DNA of 13,658 bases from Fidelibacterota bacterium UBA1134 (GTDB lineage: Bacteria; Fidelibacterota; Marinisomatia; Marinisomatales; S15-B10), in the NCBI GenBank assembly GCA_002311975.1, contig DCAL01000113.1, positions 24,164 to 37,821 on the forward strand. Reading direction: 5' to 3'. Below are positions 1-7,487 of this stretch, one piece after another (position 1 is the stretch's first letter; every line of letters starts with the position of its first letter). Made by a program: the position numbers and the translations under genes. Under the pieces are notes generated by a model, which was not told where the DNA came from, did not search any database, and saw only the letters and a program-made list of their open reading frames with translations.

Positions 1-245
1 TCATTTATGGCGGGGTATGGCAATACCGAAAATGAAGGGCTTCCCGCCTGCTCACGACGAAGGAGGCAAGCATACTTTGGCTTACGTGCTCAGAATACTC
101 TCATATTTCATTCTCTTCATCATCTGGGAGGATTGTTGTTAAAACAGATGAAAAAGTCTGTCCAAGATCTTCTGCTGGATTATGCCATTTTCAAATTGTT
201 CTGCACAGCACTGGCGAGACAGTTTCTATAAAATATAATGGGATA
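1..245. other. Edge region with no confident gene
   Basis: This stretch follows the end of the Wzi gene and reaches the left edge. I see no convincing minus-strand gene, RNA gene or strong terminator. A plus-strand frame is open from the left edge (base 2) to a TAA at 140-142. Its last 21 codons are strongly hydrophobic (LAYVLRILSYFILFII then WEDCC), so it could be the C-terminal end of a convergent gene that enters from outside, but 46 codons are too few to decide. On the minus strand there is a weak hairpin (ACAGA/TCTGT arms at 144-148 and 157-161) followed by four T, which might help end the wzi transcript. Confidence 0.4.
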
Positions 246-1832
246 TCAGAAACCGAGAGACACTTCCACCGTTCCACCCATCTTTGCACTCTTCTGCCGC
301 TGCTGCGAAGTTAGAGAAAGATGCTGATCCCAGATCTGATAGGAGAAGTCAAATCTGATGCGAATGGGACGGGAAGAGAGAAGGTCTCCCCTGAGACCCA
401 TGACTATCTTCTTTTCCGGGGGGCCACTATACGTTCGGTAGAGGAAGTCGATTCTCTCCCTGCTATACTGACGTTCAACTGTCTCTTCCGTCACTTCCCC
501 GCGGCGTGAAATGACGCCATAAATCTGAAACCACAACTTGTCTGACGGCGCCGCCTCCACCCCAAAGAAGAACGAATCCGAATTCGGGCCCGACCAAAAG
601 CCCAGCGGATAGCCGTGATGTTCGAACGCGTTAATCTTACTCCTGTGGATATAGACGTACGGCGACAGATATGTGTACTCTCCTCGCAGCAGAGGCATCC
701 ACGCCTGAAACAGCGGCAGCAAAGCGGTGACCCCCGCCTGGTAGGCCAGCCAGTTGTGGCTCTTTTCCTTATTAAAAGTGTTTATAAAGTCCCACTCATC
801 CAGAAAAAGAGAGCCGTACAGACGACCCTTGTTCTTGCTGATGGCTTCAAAATCGAGAAACATCTGCAGGTTGTCCGAGTCGCTTAAATCGTGCTGTGCC
901 GACCAATAGAAAAGAAAGGGAAGCATATAACTCATCTCTACGCCTCTCCCCCCGTAAATGACCGATTCACCAAAACCGAAGCGAATATCCTGTCGCAAAA
1001 AGAAGTCCAGTCGATGCGCCACGCTGTACTTCCTGATCATGGGGAGCCCACTTTTGACAGGATGGAGTTCGAGATAAGCGGAGTCTCTAAAGGTGGAATT
1101 GAGGGAACCGTGCATGAAAGAGAAGAGCCACCTATCGCCAAACCAATGCCTCAGGCTAAAGAGTGGAAAACTGGGCGCCTTGTCCGAGAACCAGAGCTGG
1201 CCGGAATACCCCGTTCCCCAGATGGGATTACTCTTGGCAAAGATAATCTCCCCGCTCGGATAGATCAGCTGGATCCCGGCATCGCCTATGTCGTACTCCA
1301 CCCAGCCGGAATCACTGCTGTGGTAACTCTCTCTCCCCGCCTCTTTCCTACTGCTGAAATCGTACTCGAATGGAGAAAGGGATTCTGTCCCCACCACCGA
1401 GTGTTTTTCAAAACGCATCCATGTGACTAAACCGAGGCGAGCGGGAAATGGGAGCCGGTAGTAAGCCGCAGTTGTGATGATGGGTGCGACATCGACAACC
1501 GCTCCCTCCGTTCTGAGATCACCCCCATTCAGTGATGCGTGCACCCTGATCTCGGGATACCATTTCAAGCGTTCCTTCCGCAACCATTTGTCGCCGGCAT
1601 CTGACTCGATGAGCCCGCTGCGCCCCATAGAAAGTGACTGTCGCCACTCATGATCGAATCGGCTGGAGAGGTATCGATCCACAACTCCTTCAACAATTGC
1701 GTTTCTCCCCACTGAATAAAGATTGACGGGACCTGAACGGATCATCACCTGCCCCGCCAATTGAAGCGAGCTGAACCACGTCCCCAACAGAATGAGTTTG
1801 CAGACCTGCTTTTGCTTGAGAATAAACGGCAT
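246..1832 (-). CDS. Wzi-like capsule assembly outer-membrane beta-barrel
   Basis: Likely an outer-membrane protein of the Wzi capsule-assembly family, which binds exported polysaccharide at the cell surface. The product is about 528 residues from ATG 1832. It opens with a signal peptide: a basic start (MPFILKQKQVCK), then the hydrophobic run LILLGTWFSSLQLAG. The rest is rich in alternating aromatic/polar strands, and the last residues are VEVSLGF; a terminal Phe is the usual insertion signal of outer-membrane barrels. An upstream in-frame TTG at 1853 would add seven residues before the signal peptide and has no ribosome-binding site, so I prefer the ATG, although its own site is weak too. It is the last gene of the block led by the initiating transferase, 111 nt after it. 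E. coli Wzi is somewhat shorter (about 480). The family call rests on overall character and context, not on a catalytic motif. Confidence 0.8.
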   Translation of the reverse strand: MPFILKQKQVCKLILLGTWFSSLQLAGQVMIRSGPVNLYSVGRNAIVEGVVDRYLSSRFDHEWRQSLSMGRSGLIESDAGDKWLRKERLKWYPEIRVHASLNGGDLRTEGAVVDVAPIITTAAYYRLPFPARLGLVTWMRFEKHSVVGTESLSPFEYDFSSRKEAGRESYHSSDSGWVEYDIGDAGIQLIYPSGEIIFAKSNPIWGTGYSGQLWFSDKAPSFPLFSLRHWFGDRWLFSFMHGSLNSTFRDSAYLELHPVKSGLPMIRKYSVAHRLDFFLRQDIRFGFGESVIYGGRGVEMSYMLPFLFYWSAQHDLSDSDNLQMFLDFEAISKNKGRLYGSLFLDEWDFINTFNKEKSHNWLAYQAGVTALLPLFQAWMPLLRGEYTYLSPYVYIHRSKINAFEHHGYPLGFWSGPNSDSFFFGVEAAPSDKLWFQIYGVISRRGEVTEETVERQYSRERIDFLYRTYSGPPEKKIVMGLRGDLLSSRPIRIRFDFSYQIWDQHLSLTSQQRQKSAKMGGTVEVSLGF

Positions 1833-1943
1833 CTTCCGGCACTGGCTCCACAAATGGAATTGGATGCTGAAAAAGCTATTGCGAGTTACTGTTTTTTCAA
1901 AAAGGAAATTGAGGCGGACTTGTGGCCCTGGAACGTGAGAAAT

Positions 1944-3344
1944 TTAGCGTCCCCTTCCCAACAGCATTACCCCTATTGTCCGGATCATGACAACAAAATC
2001 GAGAGATAAACTGTAGTTTTCAATATATGAAAAATCGTATTTTAGTTTCTGACGTACATCATCCAGCGACGAATCGTAAGAGTGCTTAATCTGTGCCCAG
2101 CCGGTTATGCCGGGCCGCATCTTATACCGCCGATAATAGAAAGGAAATTCATCCATCAGTTTCTGTACAAAATAGGGGCGTTCAGGTCTCGGGCCCACAA
2201 CACTCATATCACCTTTTAAGACGTTCATGAACTGAGGAACCTCATCAAACCGGAATCGTCTCAAGAATCTCCCCATACGGGTAATTCTGGGATCATCGTG
2301 ACTGGCCCAGACCGGCCCTGTCATCGATTCTGCATCTTTCACCATGGAACGAAACTTATAAGCGATGAAGCGTCGAGCGTTGAATCCTACCCTCTCCTGA
2401 CGGTAAAAGATCGGTCCGCGTGAATCGATCTTGATAGCAACGGCAACGACAAACCAGACTGGGGATAACGGTACAAGTACCAGGAGTGCCGTGATGATAT
2501 CTATCAGTCTCTTCATCACTTTCTCTGGAAACGAAATAACTTCCGGGTGAATCTGCACAAGTGGAACACCTTGAAGGTGCTCCGTCTTTGCCAGACCGCT
2601 CACCACCTCGTACATGTCGGGTATAATCTTCAGCGAAACGGGCGCACCATTGGCCATTGTGATGATATCCAGCAGCTTATCGTGGTTCGGCTTTTCCAAT
2701 GCTATGACCACTTCGCTCACATGATGCCGCTGAATCACATCTTCAAGGGACTTTACCGACCCCAGTACAGGACCCTCCGTTAATTCTGTTTCATCTCCAT
2801 TCTCATCGGGCGTCATGAATCCCACAAGGTTGTATCCGTGAAAACCGTTTTCGAGCTGCCGCGCCACCCTTCTGGCACGATCATTAATTCCTACCACCAG
2901 AGTGTTCTTTCTGCCGTAACCTCTGCGCAGCAGAATTTTCTGAACCTGTCGCACCAAGAGTCTCCCTGATGTCAGACAGATAATGAGGAAAAACCAGTAT
3001 TTCAGTACGACGCTGCTGGGGATTCCCTTAGCCATAGGGAACAACTCGTTGCCTATAACAGACATGACGGCAAAAGACAAAGTGATCTTGAAAAGAGTCT
3101 GAATCTCCGCGAAGCGTGACAGCGTAGGATCAACACGATAGCGCCCGTTGGCGTAGAAAAGGAATACCCACACCGTTTGCAGCAAAAAGAACAGAGGCCA
3201 GGCCATCGTGGCATTCAAGTCAGCCATAAAATTCGGATAGATCGTTCTCGAAAACGCCAGCCAGCTGCCAACGCCGTCCACGAACAGCAGCGCAGCGACA
3301 ACCAGCCAGTACTTGTAGTTCCTTCTGAAATCGAGATTCAGCAT
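1944..3344 (-). CDS. Polyprenyl-phosphate sugar phosphotransferase (WcaJ/WbaP type)
   Basis: Initiating enzyme that transfers a sugar-1-phosphate from a nucleotide sugar to undecaprenyl phosphate at the inner membrane, the first step of repeat-unit assembly. At 466 residues it has the full family layout. The N-terminal part holds hydrophobic segments near 12-32, 47-65, 85-100 and 114-130. A cytoplasmic Rossmann-like domain follows (NTLVVGINDRARRVARQL, from 147), and the C-terminal transferase domain runs from about 277. Family motifs are clear: KRLIDIITALLVLVPLSP with the membrane-entering helix, SRGPIFYRQERVGFNARRF, then FDEVPQFMNVLKGDMSVVGP, whose Asp367-Glu368 pair is the catalytic dyad known from PglC-like enzymes, and MRPGITGWAQI. 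The sugar cannot be told from sequence (glucose, galactose or an N-acetylhexosamine are used in this family). There is no Shine-Dalgarno sequence before the ATG, and the gene sits 25 nt after an intrinsic terminator, so its expression is probably controlled in the leader. Confidence 0.93.
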   Translation of the reverse strand: MLNLDFRRNYKYWLVVAALLFVDGVGSWLAFSRTIYPNFMADLNATMAWPLFFLLQTVWVFLFYANGRYRVDPTLSRFAEIQTLFKITLSFAVMSVIGNELFPMAKGIPSSVVLKYWFFLIICLTSGRLLVRQVQKILLRRGYGRKNTLVVGINDRARRVARQLENGFHGYNLVGFMTPDENGDETELTEGPVLGSVKSLEDVIQRHHVSEVVIALEKPNHDKLLDIITMANGAPVSLKIIPDMYEVVSGLAKTEHLQGVPLVQIHPEVISFPEKVMKRLIDIITALLVLVPLSPVWFVVAVAIKIDSRGPIFYRQERVGFNARRFIAYKFRSMVKDAESMTGPVWASHDDPRITRMGRFLRRFRFDEVPQFMNVLKGDMSVVGPRPERPYFVQKLMDEFPFYYRRYKMRPGITGWAQIKHSYDSSLDDVRQKLKYDFSYIENYSLSLDFVVMIRTIGVMLLGRGR

Positions 3345-3430
3345 AGCGTTATAGGCAAAGGTACGGCTGAAAAATAAAAAACCGAATGCGCTAGATCACA
3401 TTCGGCACTGCAGTCGAGCGTCTTCTTCAT
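3338..3430 (-). other. Possible 30-codon leader ORF running through the terminator
   Basis: An ATG at 3430 opens a 30-codon frame (start MKKTLDCSAECD) that reads through both arms and the T-run of the leader terminator. Its TGA at 3340-3338 lies just inside the start of the transferase gene (ATGCTGA). The overlap, together with the lack of a ribosome-binding site for the transferase, would fit translational coupling. Only a weak purine stretch (AAAGAG) precedes the ATG, inside the 3' arm of the leader hairpin. A frame this short can be open by chance. Confidence 0.2.
3370..3405 (-). terminator. Intrinsic terminator in the leader of the initiating transferase
   Basis: On the minus strand, CCGAATG (3405-3399) pairs perfectly with CATTCGG (3388-3382). 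A G-U and a G-C pair can extend the stem inward, leaving the loop ATCTAG. The stem is followed at once by TTTTTTATTTTT (3381-3370). This is a strong Rho-independent terminator. It lies between the epimerase gene and the initiating transferase, but only 25 nt separate the T-run from the transferase ATG. No promoter fits in that space, so the transferase must be reached by read-through of this terminator. Confidence 0.85.
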
Positions 3431-3432
3431 CG

Positions 3433-3487
3433 GCTAAAGGTCTCTTTATGGCTGTTTAACAGTTTCTGTTAACTGAAAACCTTTAGC
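3433..3487 (-). promoter_or_regulatory. Structured 5' leader hairpin (putative attenuator element)
   Basis: In the RNA that starts near 3512, GCTAAAGGT (3487-3479) pairs perfectly with ACCTTTAGC (3441-3433). Three further pairs (two of them G-U) make a 12-bp outer stem. It encloses a second hairpin, TTAACAG-AAA-CTGTTAA (3472-3456). The element sits between the promoter and the terminator, where attenuators, riboswitches or antiterminator-recruiting RNA hairpins lie. It matches no riboswitch class I know. Upstream, AAAAGGAGG (3514-3505) precedes a GTG at 3501 that could encode a 10-residue peptide ending at 3469, partly inside the stem. The role in control is inferred from position and pairing only. 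Confidence 0.5.
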
Positions 3488-3518
3488 AAATCTCTATACA
3501 CGCTCCTCCTTTTGGTAC

Positions 3519-3547
3519 AATTTAGCTGAAATGCAAACTGTTGTCAA
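3519..3547 (-). promoter_or_regulatory. Sigma-70-like promoter for the initiating transferase and wzi
   Basis: On the minus strand a perfect -35 box TTGACA (3547-3542) is followed by a 17-bp spacer and the -10 box TAAATT (3524-3519, four of six consensus bases). The start point would be near 3512. It lies just downstream of the epimerase stop codon in the only long gap of this part of the locus. A small inverted repeat, AAGGG-N9-CCCTT, overlaps the -35 box and could be an operator, but it is short. Confidence 0.7.
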
Positions 3548-3589
3548 GGGTTTTTGCTGCCCTTCGCAATCTTCATTCTATCCACTGTA

Positions 3590-4666
3590 TTACCCCTGAT
3601 GCCCTTTCAGTACGGCCGCAATCCTTTTCCCCGCTTTACCGTCCCACAGAGGCGGAATCTCACCCGTCTTACCATCGCCAGAAAGTATCTTCGTTACCTC
3701 TTCCCTGAGCAGCTTCATATCGCCGCCTACGAGAATATTGGTTCCCGTTGTGACCGTCACCGGACGCTCCGTATTGGCTCTGACTGTCAGGCAGGGGATA
3801 CCAAGATATGTGGTTTCTTCCTGCATTCCCCCCGAATCGGTGATGACAGCAACAGCCTTTTTCTCCAGAGCGACGAAGTCGATGTAGCCGAGAGGATCCA
3901 GGAGTTGAAAATTGCCTCCTTCCGGAAGCGTCAAGCCAGAATCTGAGATTCTGGCAGCGGTTCTTGGATGAACAGGAAAAAGGACAGTCACTTCCCTACT
4001 TATCTCGGCGAGCGTTTCAACGATCTCCTTCAGCTTTTCTTCATGGTCCACGTTTGACGGCCTGTGGAGCGTCACAAGCAGAAACCTCTCCGACGGAATT
4101 TCTACTGTTGCCTCAGCAATGGCCCCTTGAAGGGAGACGAGGGTATCAATCATAACATTGCCTACGCAGTGGATCTTCTCGGGGTCAATGCCTTGCTGTA
4201 AGAGATTTTCATCACCGTCTTTCGAGGGAGTGAACAGCAGATCTGCAATCTGATCCGTAAGGACGCGATTTATCTCCTCAGGCATAGTGCGATCGAAGGA
4301 TCTCAGTCCTGCCTCTACGTGAGCTACGGAAATTATCTGCTTAGCGCAGACGAGGGCGGCGGCCAGTGTAGAATTGACATCTCCGTAAACCAGAACCGTG
4401 TCCGGCTTCAACGCCATCACCACCTTTTCAAAAGCGAGCATTACGGCAGCAGTCTGAACACCGTGGGTCCCGGAGCCGACACCGAGAAAATAATCCGGCT
4501 CCGGGAGTCCCAAGTCGGTGAAGAACAGCTCCGACATATTGACGTCATAGTGCTGTCCCGTGTGGATGAGAATCTGCCGGCAGACTATCTCTTTTTCGAT
4601 GGCTCGCCAGACAGGGGCAACTTTCATAAAATTAGGCCGGGCGCCGACGACGTGAGCAATCTTCAT
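3590..4666 (-). CDS. wecB: UDP-N-acetylglucosamine 2-epimerase, non-hydrolysing
   Basis: Cytoplasmic enzyme that interconverts UDP-GlcNAc and UDP-ManNAc, supplying an activated sugar for the repeat unit. The 358-residue product (family usually about 370-380) starts with the nucleotide-binding loop VGARPNFMK (7-15). It keeps the family's active-site signatures: VYGDVNST with Asp96, HVEAGLRS with Glu118, MPEEINR with Glu131, TLHRPSNV with His201, and the UDP-binding TDSGGMQEE (277-285). The GARPNFMK start fits the WecB branch better than the FnlC/WbjD branch that makes UDP-FucNAc. A WbuB-like neighbour is also found in FucNAc loci, so that branch is not fully excluded. The ATG overlaps the stop of the upstream glycosyltransferase (ATGA), so the two are translated together. 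No UDP-ManNAc dehydrogenase lies in the window, so whether ManNAc or ManNAcA enters the polymer is open. Confidence 0.93.
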   Translation of the reverse strand: MKIAHVVGARPNFMKVAPVWRAIEKEIVCRQILIHTGQHYDVNMSELFFTDLGLPEPDYFLGVGSGTHGVQTAAVMLAFEKVVMALKPDTVLVYGDVNSTLAAALVCAKQIISVAHVEAGLRSFDRTMPEEINRVLTDQIADLLFTPSKDGDENLLQQGIDPEKIHCVGNVMIDTLVSLQGAIAEATVEIPSERFLLVTLHRPSNVDHEEKLKEIVETLAEISREVTVLFPVHPRTAARISDSGLTLPEGGNFQLLDPLGYIDFVALEKKAVAVITDSGGMQEETTYLGIPCLTVRANTERPVTVTTGTNILVGGDMKLLREEVTKILSGDGKTGEIPPLWDGKAGKRIAAVLKGHQG

Positions 4667-5973
4667 TTGGACCGCGTCCCTGAAACCGACAACAAGACAT
4701 CCTCCATTTTCCTGGCCAGATCTTTCCTGTCGAAATGTTTACATACATATCCGTAACCGTTTTCACCATACTGTTCCAAGACTGTGGCTTTCTTTGACAA
4801 ATCAGTGATCTTTTGCGCCAGTTTCTCCGAATCACCAGCTTCGATAACTACACCGCCTCCGGCTTCCTTGACGAGATCGGCCGGTTCACCGTCTGCTATT
4901 AAAACCACTGGTTTCCTGCAGCCCCACGCCTCCATCAGTTTGGAAGGGACAGCATCTACAAGATCGGCGCTTACAAGGGGGACGAGAACCAAATCAGCCG
5001 CAGCGAGGATAGCCGGCACCGCTTCCCTCGGCTGGCTGGGGACAAAGGTGACATTCTCGAGAGCTAATTCTTCGGCCCTCTTCATTAAAACATCGCGCTC
5101 CACACCGTCCCCAACAATGAGAAAATGAATGTTGCCGCTACGACGGAGAGCATCAGCAGCAGCCACCACCACAGCTACACCTTGAGCGATGCCGATAAGC
5201 CCCGTATAAACCGCGACGAAGCGCCCCTCCAGTTTGAATTGTCCTTGCCAGTTTATCGTTTTCTTCGTACGAACCCTGTCAAGATCGACACCGTTGGAAA
5301 CCAACGTAATCTTTTCGCGATCTACCCCTTCAAGGGCAACCTTTTCACACTTCTTCTCAGTCACCGGCGTCAGGTGGCTCGCCTCCGAGTAGAGGAAGCG
5401 TGCCACCCTGCGGGCAATTCTAATGAAGAGATCGGTTGATTTAAATGCACCTGAATCAACTGCAACATCGGGCCAGAGATCGCGGATGTCAAGAACAAAA
5501 GGAATCCTTTTGATGCGCGAGAGGATGAGCCCGGAAACTCCGGTAAAGAGGGGCGGTGATGTGGCCAGAACAACATCGTATCGATGCCGCAGCGTAATAC
5601 CAGCCAGAATCGATGAGACCGCAAATGAGAGATAATTGGTTAAGCGACCGAAACTCTTCTTGTGCGAAGAGGCGTGCACCCATGTTCTGATCACTGTCAC
5701 CCCCTCCACCTCCTCTCTCAGTTTCACTTTTCTTCTATAGGTATTGGGAATGATACCGGCCGGGTAGTTGGGAAAACCGGTGATGACTGTAACATCATGT
5801 CCATAGTTCACAAGCCACCGACTCAGACCGTGAATCCTCGCCGCGGCACCTCCCATCTCAGGAGGATAATAGTGGCTCAGAACCAGTATGGCGATCTTTT
5901 TCTGAAGCATTTCGTCAGCCAAATGTATACCGTGGGATTCGTCACTTTGCGAATCTTGCCCAGTTACAACCAT
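4663..5973 (-). CDS. GT4-family glycosyltransferase, WbuB-like
   Basis: Retaining GT-B glycosyltransferase of the WbuB-like group, which adds a sugar to the lipid-linked repeat unit on the cytoplasmic face of the inner membrane. The N-terminal domain has the acceptor-side loop SHYYPPEMGGAAARIHGL (33-50), GFPNYPAG (66-73) and LDIRDLWPDVAVDSG (161-175), all typical of WbuB proteins. The C-terminal domain has the donor-site segment VPSKLMEAWGCRKPVV (342-357) followed by EPADLV, where the family's E-x7-E-like motif lies. The start is uncertain. ATG 5973 gives 436 residues, but the conserved part begins at MLQKKIAILVLSHYY (ATG 5910, 415 residues). Neither has a clear ribosome-binding site, and the first 21 residues look unconserved. 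It is coupled to the epimerase by an ATGA overlap. Donor and linkage are not readable from sequence. Confidence 0.9.
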   Translation of the reverse strand: MVVTGQDSQSDESHGIHLADEMLQKKIAILVLSHYYPPEMGGAAARIHGLSRWLVNYGHDVTVITGFPNYPAGIIPNTYRRKVKLREEVEGVTVIRTWVHASSHKKSFGRLTNYLSFAVSSILAGITLRHRYDVVLATSPPLFTGVSGLILSRIKRIPFVLDIRDLWPDVAVDSGAFKSTDLFIRIARRVARFLYSEASHLTPVTEKKCEKVALEGVDREKITLVSNGVDLDRVRTKKTINWQGQFKLEGRFVAVYTGLIGIAQGVAVVVAAADALRRSGNIHFLIVGDGVERDVLMKRAEELALENVTFVPSQPREAVPAILAAADLVLVPLVSADLVDAVPSKLMEAWGCRKPVVLIADGEPADLVKEAGGGVVIEAGDSEKLAQKITDLSKKATVLEQYGENGYGYVCKHFDRKDLARKMEDVLLSVSGTRSK

Positions 5974-6224
5974 TTTTCTGGCAAAATTGAGATAGAACTT
6001 ATCCCTGAGCGGAAATTCCCGCCAGTGAAATTATGTTCTACATTCCATTCGAGATCAGTGAGACACAAGCGTTCTCGCGCAGCTTCAAATCGAGTACGAA
6101 AAATCTCGCGTTGTCTTGCGCAAACCAACGGTTGAAATGATTGCAGAATTGGAGGATTCATTGATAGGCATTGTCCCTTGACCTGCGCCTTAGCCTCCGC
6201 GTTGTTATCCGCTTCATCCAATTG
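5974..6224. other. Gap between blocks A and B, no confident gene
   Basis: About 250 bases separate the terminator of the upstream block from the WbuB-like gene. A minus-strand frame (TTG 6221 to 5964, 85 codons; from an ATG inside it about 65) overlaps the glycosyltransferase start by 10 bases. Its product (for example REIFRTRFEAARERLCLTD) matches nothing I recognise and has no ribosome-binding site. The glycosyltransferase and epimerase need a promoter here if the terminator works, but I see only poor candidates, such as a CATAAT with no matching -35. The imperfect palindrome GCGGAAATTCCCGC (6010-6023) is the only other structure noted. Confidence 0.4.
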
Positions 6225-6245
6225 AAAAGACCGATCTACGGTCTT
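6225..6245 (-). terminator. Probable intrinsic terminator after the PD40 gene
   Basis: On the minus strand AAGACCG (6245-6239) and CGGTCTT (6233-6227) form a perfect 7-bp stem with the loop TAGAT, followed by a short T-run (TTTT through 6225). It begins nine bases after the TAG of the PD40 gene, the expected place for an operon end. The stem is short and the T-run is only four bases, so termination may be partial. Confidence 0.6.
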
Positions 6246-6254
6246 GACATCACA

Positions 6255-7487
6255 CTATAGGTTTAGCGTGCACATGGCTCGCACACCTGTATGCGCGGAA
6301 TCAAATGCCATGGCTGTCCCCCCTCTGTTCCAGCGAGGATGAAGGTCACAGCGTACGTCATACCGATATTCGAAGGGTGATCGCAGGCGGGCCAGGTCGG
6401 TCCGTTCGCCACTGTCCACGTCGTAGAGGATCAGCCGCTGGACCCTCGATCGGTCTGGATAGGTATCAGTTACAAATCTTCTCCCATCTGGAGAAAACTG
6501 CGGATGTCCATCGGAGCTGAACTGATCTCTGCCAACAATTGAATATTCATCGCTCTGATCACGAAACAGATAGTAGTGGCTGCCCTCCAGCTCGGTGAAC
6601 GCATACGCCATGATCTTCTGGTCGTCTTTCCAAGCGGCGTGTGTAACAGTGCCGTCAGTTGGAAAGACAAAAAGATTATTGCCGTCAAGATCCGAAGAAA
6701 ACATGCGGGTGTAGGTGACGCCCCGCCGCGTCACCCATCTGTGGTAGAAGACAAACCGTTCTCCTGAGGGAGAAAAGAGACAGTGAGAGATATAGTGATA
6801 AGCATCTTCCATAGTGAGTACCGGATCCTTGGCCGCCAATTCGCTTAGAGTGAACAGTCTTTCGTCTTCGCCTGATTGCGTATGCAGCAGAAAGAGTCCG
6901 TCCTCAGCCGGCGCTGGATGATCCGCCTGCAGATCTTCACCGTTGGCATAACCGTACGCACGAGCACTCTTTTGAAGCCGGACAAAACTGTAACTGAGAG
7001 CATGATTCCCATCGGGACTCAGAGCCGCCACCGGACGGGGAAGCAGCCGCACCGGTGCACCCTTCATGTCCACAATACGGGCTGCATGAGAACCATCTTG
7101 CAGATCATTGAAGAGGATAGTGTCAGAATTGCCGAGCCACTGAAGCATTGACCCCTGCTGCCAGTTCCATGTTCGCGTCTCCCCAATCTTCTGGAAATCT
7201 GTCTGCTCGCTGCCAGAAAAGTAGCCTGCCTCCACGCTGTCGTCCGGCCCCGGCATCGCCAGCGGATCTTCAAATCGATGCGCCAGCAGTGCGCTGTCGT
7301 CATGCGACCAGGGACACTTATCGTGAAAACCGTAATAAAATCCTTCACGAACGACTATTTCATAGTCAGTCTCGGGAGACTGTGCCGGTAAAAGGGCGAA
7401 GAGTCGCTGGTAATTGTCAACGAGGACTCTTTTCAGGCCCGGAAGATATTTTACCCGATCGTATATGAAGCGTTCAAGACTGTTCAT
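6255..7487 (-). CDS. PD40/TolB-like beta-propeller protein, function unknown
   Basis: A 410-residue protein built of repeated propeller-type strands: ALSPDGNHALSY (155-166), CLFSPSGERFVFY (236-248), THAAWKDDQKIMAY (282-295), GHPQFSPDGRRFVTD (327-341) and LHPRWNRGGTAMAFDS (382-397). These are PD40/WD40-like repeats as in TolB. The WNWQQGSMLQWLG segment (107-119) and the two His-Pro repeats recall oligogalacturonate-lyase-like (PL22) propellers, in which histidines bind the metal; this is my reading from memory and is tentative. There is no signal peptide (start MNSLERFIYDRVKYLPGL), unlike periplasmic TolB, so it is probably cytoplasmic. The ATG lies inside the end of the upstream propeller gene (14-base overlap), so both are co-translated. 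It could modify or sense the glycan precursor, or serve as a scaffold; no function is assured. Confidence 0.75.
   Translation of the reverse strand: MNSLERFIYDRVKYLPGLKRVLVDNYQRLFALLPAQSPETDYEIVVREGFYYGFHDKCPWSHDDSALLAHRFEDPLAMPGPDDSVEAGYFSGSEQTDFQKIGETRTWNWQQGSMLQWLGNSDTILFNDLQDGSHAARIVDMKGAPVRLLPRPVAALSPDGNHALSYSFVRLQKSARAYGYANGEDLQADHPAPAEDGLFLLHTQSGEDERLFTLSELAAKDPVLTMEDAYHYISHCLFSPSGERFVFYHRWVTRRGVTYTRMFSSDLDGNNLFVFPTDGTVTHAAWKDDQKIMAYAFTELEGSHYYLFRDQSDEYSIVGRDQFSSDGHPQFSPDGRRFVTDTYPDRSRVQRLILYDVDSGERTDLARLRSPFEYRYDVRCDLHPRWNRGGTAMAFDSAHTGVRAMCTLNL

Noticed and set aside
60..79. Plus-strand AAGGAGG followed by a TTG for a 21-residue hydrophobic peptide
   Set aside because: The spacing of about ten bases is long and the start codon rare. 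The frame continues upstream to the edge, so a separate small gene is not supported.
141..161. Weak minus-strand hairpin with four T after the wzi gene
   Set aside because: The stem is five A/T-rich pairs, about 85 bases after the stop; not strong enough to call a terminator.
891..1430. Plus-strand open frame of 179 codons
   Set aside because: It lies wholly opposite the Wzi-like gene, whose signal peptide and terminal Phe make it the real one. The opposite product has no recognisable domain.
3499..3510. Similarity of AGGAGGAGCGTG in the leader to the RfaH ops element (GGCGGTAGCGTG)
   Set aside because: Eight of 12 bases agree, but AGGAGG is more simply a Shine-Dalgarno sequence. The ops core does not match, and RfaH is known mainly from gammaproteobacteria.
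6244..6260. Plus-strand TTGACA and TATAGG near 6244-6260
   Set aside because: The two boxes are only six bases apart, and no plus-strand gene follows.
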